Source: Paulinella micropora
Lineage: Eukaryota > Cercozoa > Imbricatea > Euglyphida > Paulinellidae
Direction: 5' to 3'
NCBI GenBank assembly: GCA_019918135.1
Contig: WBZZ01003327.1
Location: 122,501 to 186,500 of the forward strand
Length of the DNA stretch: 64,000 nucleotides
A model generated the notes under the pieces. The model ran no database searches. It saw nothing but the letters and a program-made list of their open reading frames with translations, and was not told the DNA's origin. The position numbers and the translations under genes were made by a program. Below, piece by piece: positions 61,034-64,000 of this stretch. Numbering within the stretch: the stretch's first letter is position 1; each line of letters begins with the position of its first letter.

Positions 61034-61139
61034 CTTTTTTTTTTTTTTTTTCTTTTTTTCTTTTTTCTTTTTTTTCTTTTTTTTCTTTCTTTTTGCTTGC
61101 AATTGCTTGTTTGTTTGTTGTTGTTGTTGGTAAAACAGA
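60451..61139 (+). other. Presumed continuation of the Lys/Glu-rich gene and a T-rich intron
   Basis: A coiled-coil and Pro-rich segment (60547-60900: KQEEEELKKKAILPPPPP, DNAKPSADTADETKGN) is followed by a donor-like AAGTTGGGTACC at 60,898. A T tract of about 110 bases (60,980-61,100) and TTGTTGGTAAAACAG at 61,124-61,138 look like an intron with a very long pyrimidine tract and an acceptor. C runs at 60,590-60,611 and 60,731-60,750 make the frame uncertain. Confidence 0.4.
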
Positions 61140-62558
61140 ATGCCTTTGGAGTTTGCAACTCCTGGTCCCAACGTGACTCGAGGCCGTCTGGCGGTCTTGC
61201 CAAATATGTTGGCCAAGAACCTCAAGAACGTGCCTCTTAAGGCACGCAAGGTGATAATCACTCGGGAGGGAGAGGAAGTCACCTGTGTTGGGTAACGCTC
61301 GCTTCTCCTTCGTGTTGCATTGTAAATTGCTTTTGTGTTAGGCCCGGTTGCCGGCTGTCCAAGCAGTTTTTGGCTGGGAATACTAATGAATAACTGATGT
61401 GAAGAAAACTGTTTTGATTTCTCGTAAAGTTAAGGATCCTATAACTAACCAAACGTTCCGTCAAATGCAGCTCATAGGCCAGAACGTCATTGATCCCGTG
61501 CGTACGGCGGCTGTGGGCTACATGCCTGATGACGAATGGGTCGCGGAGATAGAACCGGATCTGCAACTGATGGTGCCTGCCGAACCACCGACGCCAGTTG
61601 AAAAGCTGCCACTTGTTTATGATTTTCTTTGGCTCAAAGACCAGCCAGCTGGCGGGCGAGCACCCGAACGCCGGCCAATCCGCGCAAAGAGGGAGCGGCC
61701 TGCACCTGTGAAACTTGAGGTCATTCATTTGCCTCTGCGACATTTCCCTTTCTTCTTTGATTGCAAACATGTAATCTGGCAAATTTCTGGGGACATTCAG
61801 GTTGCCGCTTCCAAACCCGAACCCAAGTCCAAGCAGGTTCCCGCTTCGAAACCCGAACCCAAGTCCAAACCGGTGAAGAGTTCGAAAGCACCTTCCAAAA
61901 AGGGACAGTCGAAAGGAAAACCGAAGGTAGTGATACCAGATGAAGAGGATGAAGAGGAGTTTGAAGAGGAGGGGAAAACCCCTGATAACACCCCTGGTAA
62001 CGATGCCTCACCCGTAAAGCCTTTGACACTTGCGTCTATCCAAAAGGTTTTGGAAGCGATGTTGAAATCGCATATGAAACCAAACCCAGTCGTTCCCGAA
62101 CCCACCGCAGTAGTCACCAGATCCGCCGCAGTAGTCCACAAATCTGCCACTGGCCCCTCTTCAGTGTCCGCCACTAGCCCCACTTCTGAATCAGTTGATA
62201 AATCTGCGACGCTGAGGCCGAGGCTGTCAAAGCTCAGCTGCAAGCTGAAGCAAGTAAGCTTCAAGCTGAAGTCAACCAACTCAAACAGCAGCTTGCGAAA
62301 GCTCAACAAAGCAACAAACCAGTGGTGGCAAATATTTTACGCAATCAAATCTACGCTGAGGATGATGATGAAAACGTTCACTTCAACACCCAGAACGTTG
62401 TCGCCCATCGTTTACAATCCGCTCAACGCTCACCGGCCTATGTACGTCCGAGCACAGATTCATCTATGTGGGACTATCATCTAATGGTTGAACAGCAAAT
62501 GTTGGCTCAGCAACACAAATTTACACAAGATACCATGTTGAAGCGGATGTTTCAGTAG
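61140..62558 (+). CDS. Hypothetical Lys/Pro-rich coiled-coil protein, spliced
   Basis: A first exon-like piece starts at ATG 61140 (MPLEFATPGPNVTRGRL) and ends near 61,291. A second begins near 61,402 (KTVLISRKVKDPITNQTF, RTAAVGYMPDDEWVAEIEP). A likely 84-base T-rich intron spans about 61,719-61,800 (GAG-GTCATT to GACATTCAG), since removing it keeps the frame. Next come KPEPKSK repeats, a basic stretch, an acidic stretch (DEEDEEEFEEE) and Ser/Thr/Pro repeats. Near 62,205 the frame changes to one with a coiled coil (AEVNQLKQQLAKAQQ) and an end with SSMWDYHLMVEQQMLAQQ, stop 62558. Composition suggests a nuclear, nucleic-acid-associated protein. It may belong to the same gene as the Lys/Glu-rich protein upstream. 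No family recognised. Confidence 0.45.
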
Positions 62559-63406
62559 GTTAATTTGCTCCGTTAGGATTCAGTAAAACTTGACTTAGTA
62601 AATATTTGGGTACTTGGAACAGTGTTTGCGTAAATTAATATACGTTTTGTTAATACTAAGTCAATATTTGTATTTAATAACAAATATTAATTAGTTTATG
62701 ATTAGTTAAAACTAGTTCTAATTAATTTCCATTGTTTCCAAGCTTGCATTAATTAATTTTTTTTGTTTTTGACTTAGGCAAATTTTGAATCTGCCCGAAC
62801 GAAAACAGTTGACACATAATTTATACATACACTCTGACCGAGTCATTACCGATTTGAAAAAATAATATATTTAGCTTCTCCGTACTAACTGTATTAATAA
62901 AAATCACACTAAATTTGCGTGTTGCATGAACTTTCTTGTTACGAAAACATAGTTTCAAAATTGCGACTCAAAGTGACGAGTCGCAGTATTTCAAGTCGGC
63001 TTCCGCCACTGGATACCACGTTTTTCTGGTGTGGGGTGTGAAAATATATAAAATTGAATTAATTTATCATTAAAATATATTATTTCCTTAAATATTACGT
63101 TAAAATCCATGCAAAAAGTAGGCAAACAGAGGCAAATAAGAGACAAAAAAATTTGCCTCATACTTGCCACATATTTGCCTCTTAAGTGATACCTGTCACT
63201 TGAAAACACATGTAAAATCAATAAATGTTAATTAAAAAACATTTATTTACATAAATAATCAAAATACACACATAAAACAAATATCATTTTGCCTCATATT
63301 TGCCTCAAGTTTGCCTAGGCAAAGTGAGGCAAAAAGGACTAGTCCTTTTTGGCGGAACCGATGTTGTATGTGGGACTCGCCCACACAAGAGGCTGATCGA
63401 TCAGCT
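62559..63406. other. AT-rich intergenic region with TTTGCCTC motifs
   Basis: Very AT-rich with short AATTAATT palindromes (62,640-62,770). TTTGCCTC occurs at 63,153, 63,174 and 63,299, and a near-palindrome spans 63,299-63,333 around a perfect 14-base core. No gene is evident. Confidence 0.6.
63299..63333. repeat. Palindrome around TTTGCCTAGGCAAA
   Basis: The perfect core TTTGCCTAGGCAAA (63,310-63,323) is flanked by TTTGCCTCAAG on the left and GTGAGGCAAA on the right, so about 35 bases can form a hairpin or a dyad binding site. It lies about 74 bases before the ATG at 63407. Confidence 0.8.
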
Positions 63407-63907
63407 ATGGACAACCATGGTCAAGCTGACGACACGACCACTGGGGCTGGTCCCTTCCAGACACCCGTGCCGAATCGTGCCGATATATTCGGTCGTAATG
63501 CCAAAAATGCTGCACCTATCCCACAGTCCCCATGGAGAGACGCTGGGGGCGCATTGATCTTGACCCGAACCACAATCCCTGTCATCCCTATCCCTCAAAC
63601 TAGTTTGGACATGACGGGACCCACGGGATGGCCAGCATCCCCAGTTGACCCTGCGAACCAGTACCATTTCCCTCTCGCAGCCCCTCATATCCATAACAAT
63701 ATGTATGGGGACATCAACGATTGGACCCGAGCAACCATGGTGGTGGAGGGAAAAGACAGGGTGCTTGGCTTAATGTCCACTAGCCCACGGTTCATAGAAC
63801 CCAAATCGATAGTGGACCTTATAACACTGTGGGAGGACTTATGTATGTGTCGAGACAGGCTTCTCGATGAGGCCTGGCAAACATACCGCCAACAAGTCCC
63901 ACGCTAA
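63407..63907 (+). CDS. Hypothetical protein, 166 aa
   Basis: ATG 63407 (MDNHGQADDTTTGAGPFQ) to TAA 63907. A Pro/Thr-rich N-terminal half (IPVIPIPQTSLDMTGPTG) precedes a compact C-terminal segment (NNMYGDINDWTRATMVVEGK, SIVDLITLWEDLCMCRDRLL, DEAWQTYRQQ) that looks helical. No signal peptide, membrane segment or recognised family. The frame is also open upstream through the palindrome, but the first ATG is preferred. It could be an exon of a longer gene. Confidence 0.45.
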   Translation: MDNHGQADDTTTGAGPFQTPVPNRADIFGRNAKNAAPIPQSPWRDAGGALILTRTTIPVIPIPQTSLDMTGPTGWPASPVDPANQYHFPLAAPHIHNNMYGDINDWTRATMVVEGKDRVLGLMSTSPRFIEPKSIVDLITLWEDLCMCRDRLLDEAWQTYRQQVPR

Positions 63908-64000
63908 AGGCAAATATTCACTTGCAGCAAAGACGCTAGTGAACAAACAGCTATCATCACTGCCGTAACTGCACCTGATGCTACTGGCGTGGACACTTTG
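63908..64000. other. Right edge, nothing recognised
   Basis: Ninety bases after the last stop, without a gene or repeat I can identify. Confidence 0.3.

Noticed and set aside
1..64000. CRISPR arrays, tRNA, rRNA and bacterial ribosome-binding sites
   Set aside because: The repeats found are minisatellites, LRR repeats or segmental duplications without spacers, and nothing matching tRNA or rRNA conserved sequences was seen.

Overview
The window looks like eukaryotic nuclear DNA that carries a large block of foreign, virus-like character. Signs of a eukaryote are spliceosome-type introns in the right third, AATAAA/ATTAAA poly(A) signals behind many genes, long homopolymers and abundant (GA)n, (TAC)n and poly(A/T) microsatellites. 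I cannot name the host; a protist or alga would fit, but this is inference. No rRNA, tRNA, CRISPR array or prokaryotic operon signal was seen.

Layout. (1) 1-5.0 kb, moderately AT-rich: short tandem repeats, a broken leucine-rich-repeat gene and a broken ADP-ribosylglycohydrolase gene. (2) 5.0-41.86 kb, about two-thirds or more G+C by eye, dense in CpG, compact, with genes on both strands and no clear introns. It encodes five related secreted proteins with PKD-like and DUF285/BspA-type repeats, three very divergent protein-kinase-like proteins, an FtsJ/RrmJ-type 2'-O-methyltransferase, two polytopic membrane proteins (one resembling the TMBIM/Bax-inhibitor family) and several low-complexity proteins. 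An unusual 1.2 kb inverted structure with GTGGCA/TGCCAC iterons lies at 27.6-28.8 kb. A compact block of high GC with secreted repeat proteins, kinases and a methyltransferase suggests a large DNA virus or a virus-derived island, but no capsid, DNA polymerase or packaging ATPase is present to prove it. (3) 41,862-60,450, about 45% G+C: a head-to-tail array of a 5.03 kb unit (three full copies and one truncated copy). Each unit carries a multi-exon gene with a DUF7869-like region and a SAP domain, opposed by a gene for a Lys/Glu-rich protein. (4) 60.45-64 kb: the Lys/Glu-rich gene appears to continue beyond the array into a Pro-rich and coiled-coil part, followed by AT-rich DNA with a TTTGCCTC-rich palindrome and one further ORF.

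How the parts relate. In the GC-rich block the secreted PKD-DUF285 proteins look like a diversified surface or adhesin set. The kinases, the methyltransferase and the membrane proteins could act on the host, which is inference. Many genes in the block are interrupted by single-base changes in G/C runs, and the array genes by changes in A/T runs. This can mean either recent decay or uncorrected sequencing indels, so the frameshifts should not be read as proof of pseudogenes.

The switch at 41,861/41,862 from the GC-rich block to the interior of an array unit is abrupt. The left flank does not resume array sequence, so this is not a simple insertion into the array; a rearrangement or an assembly join must be considered.
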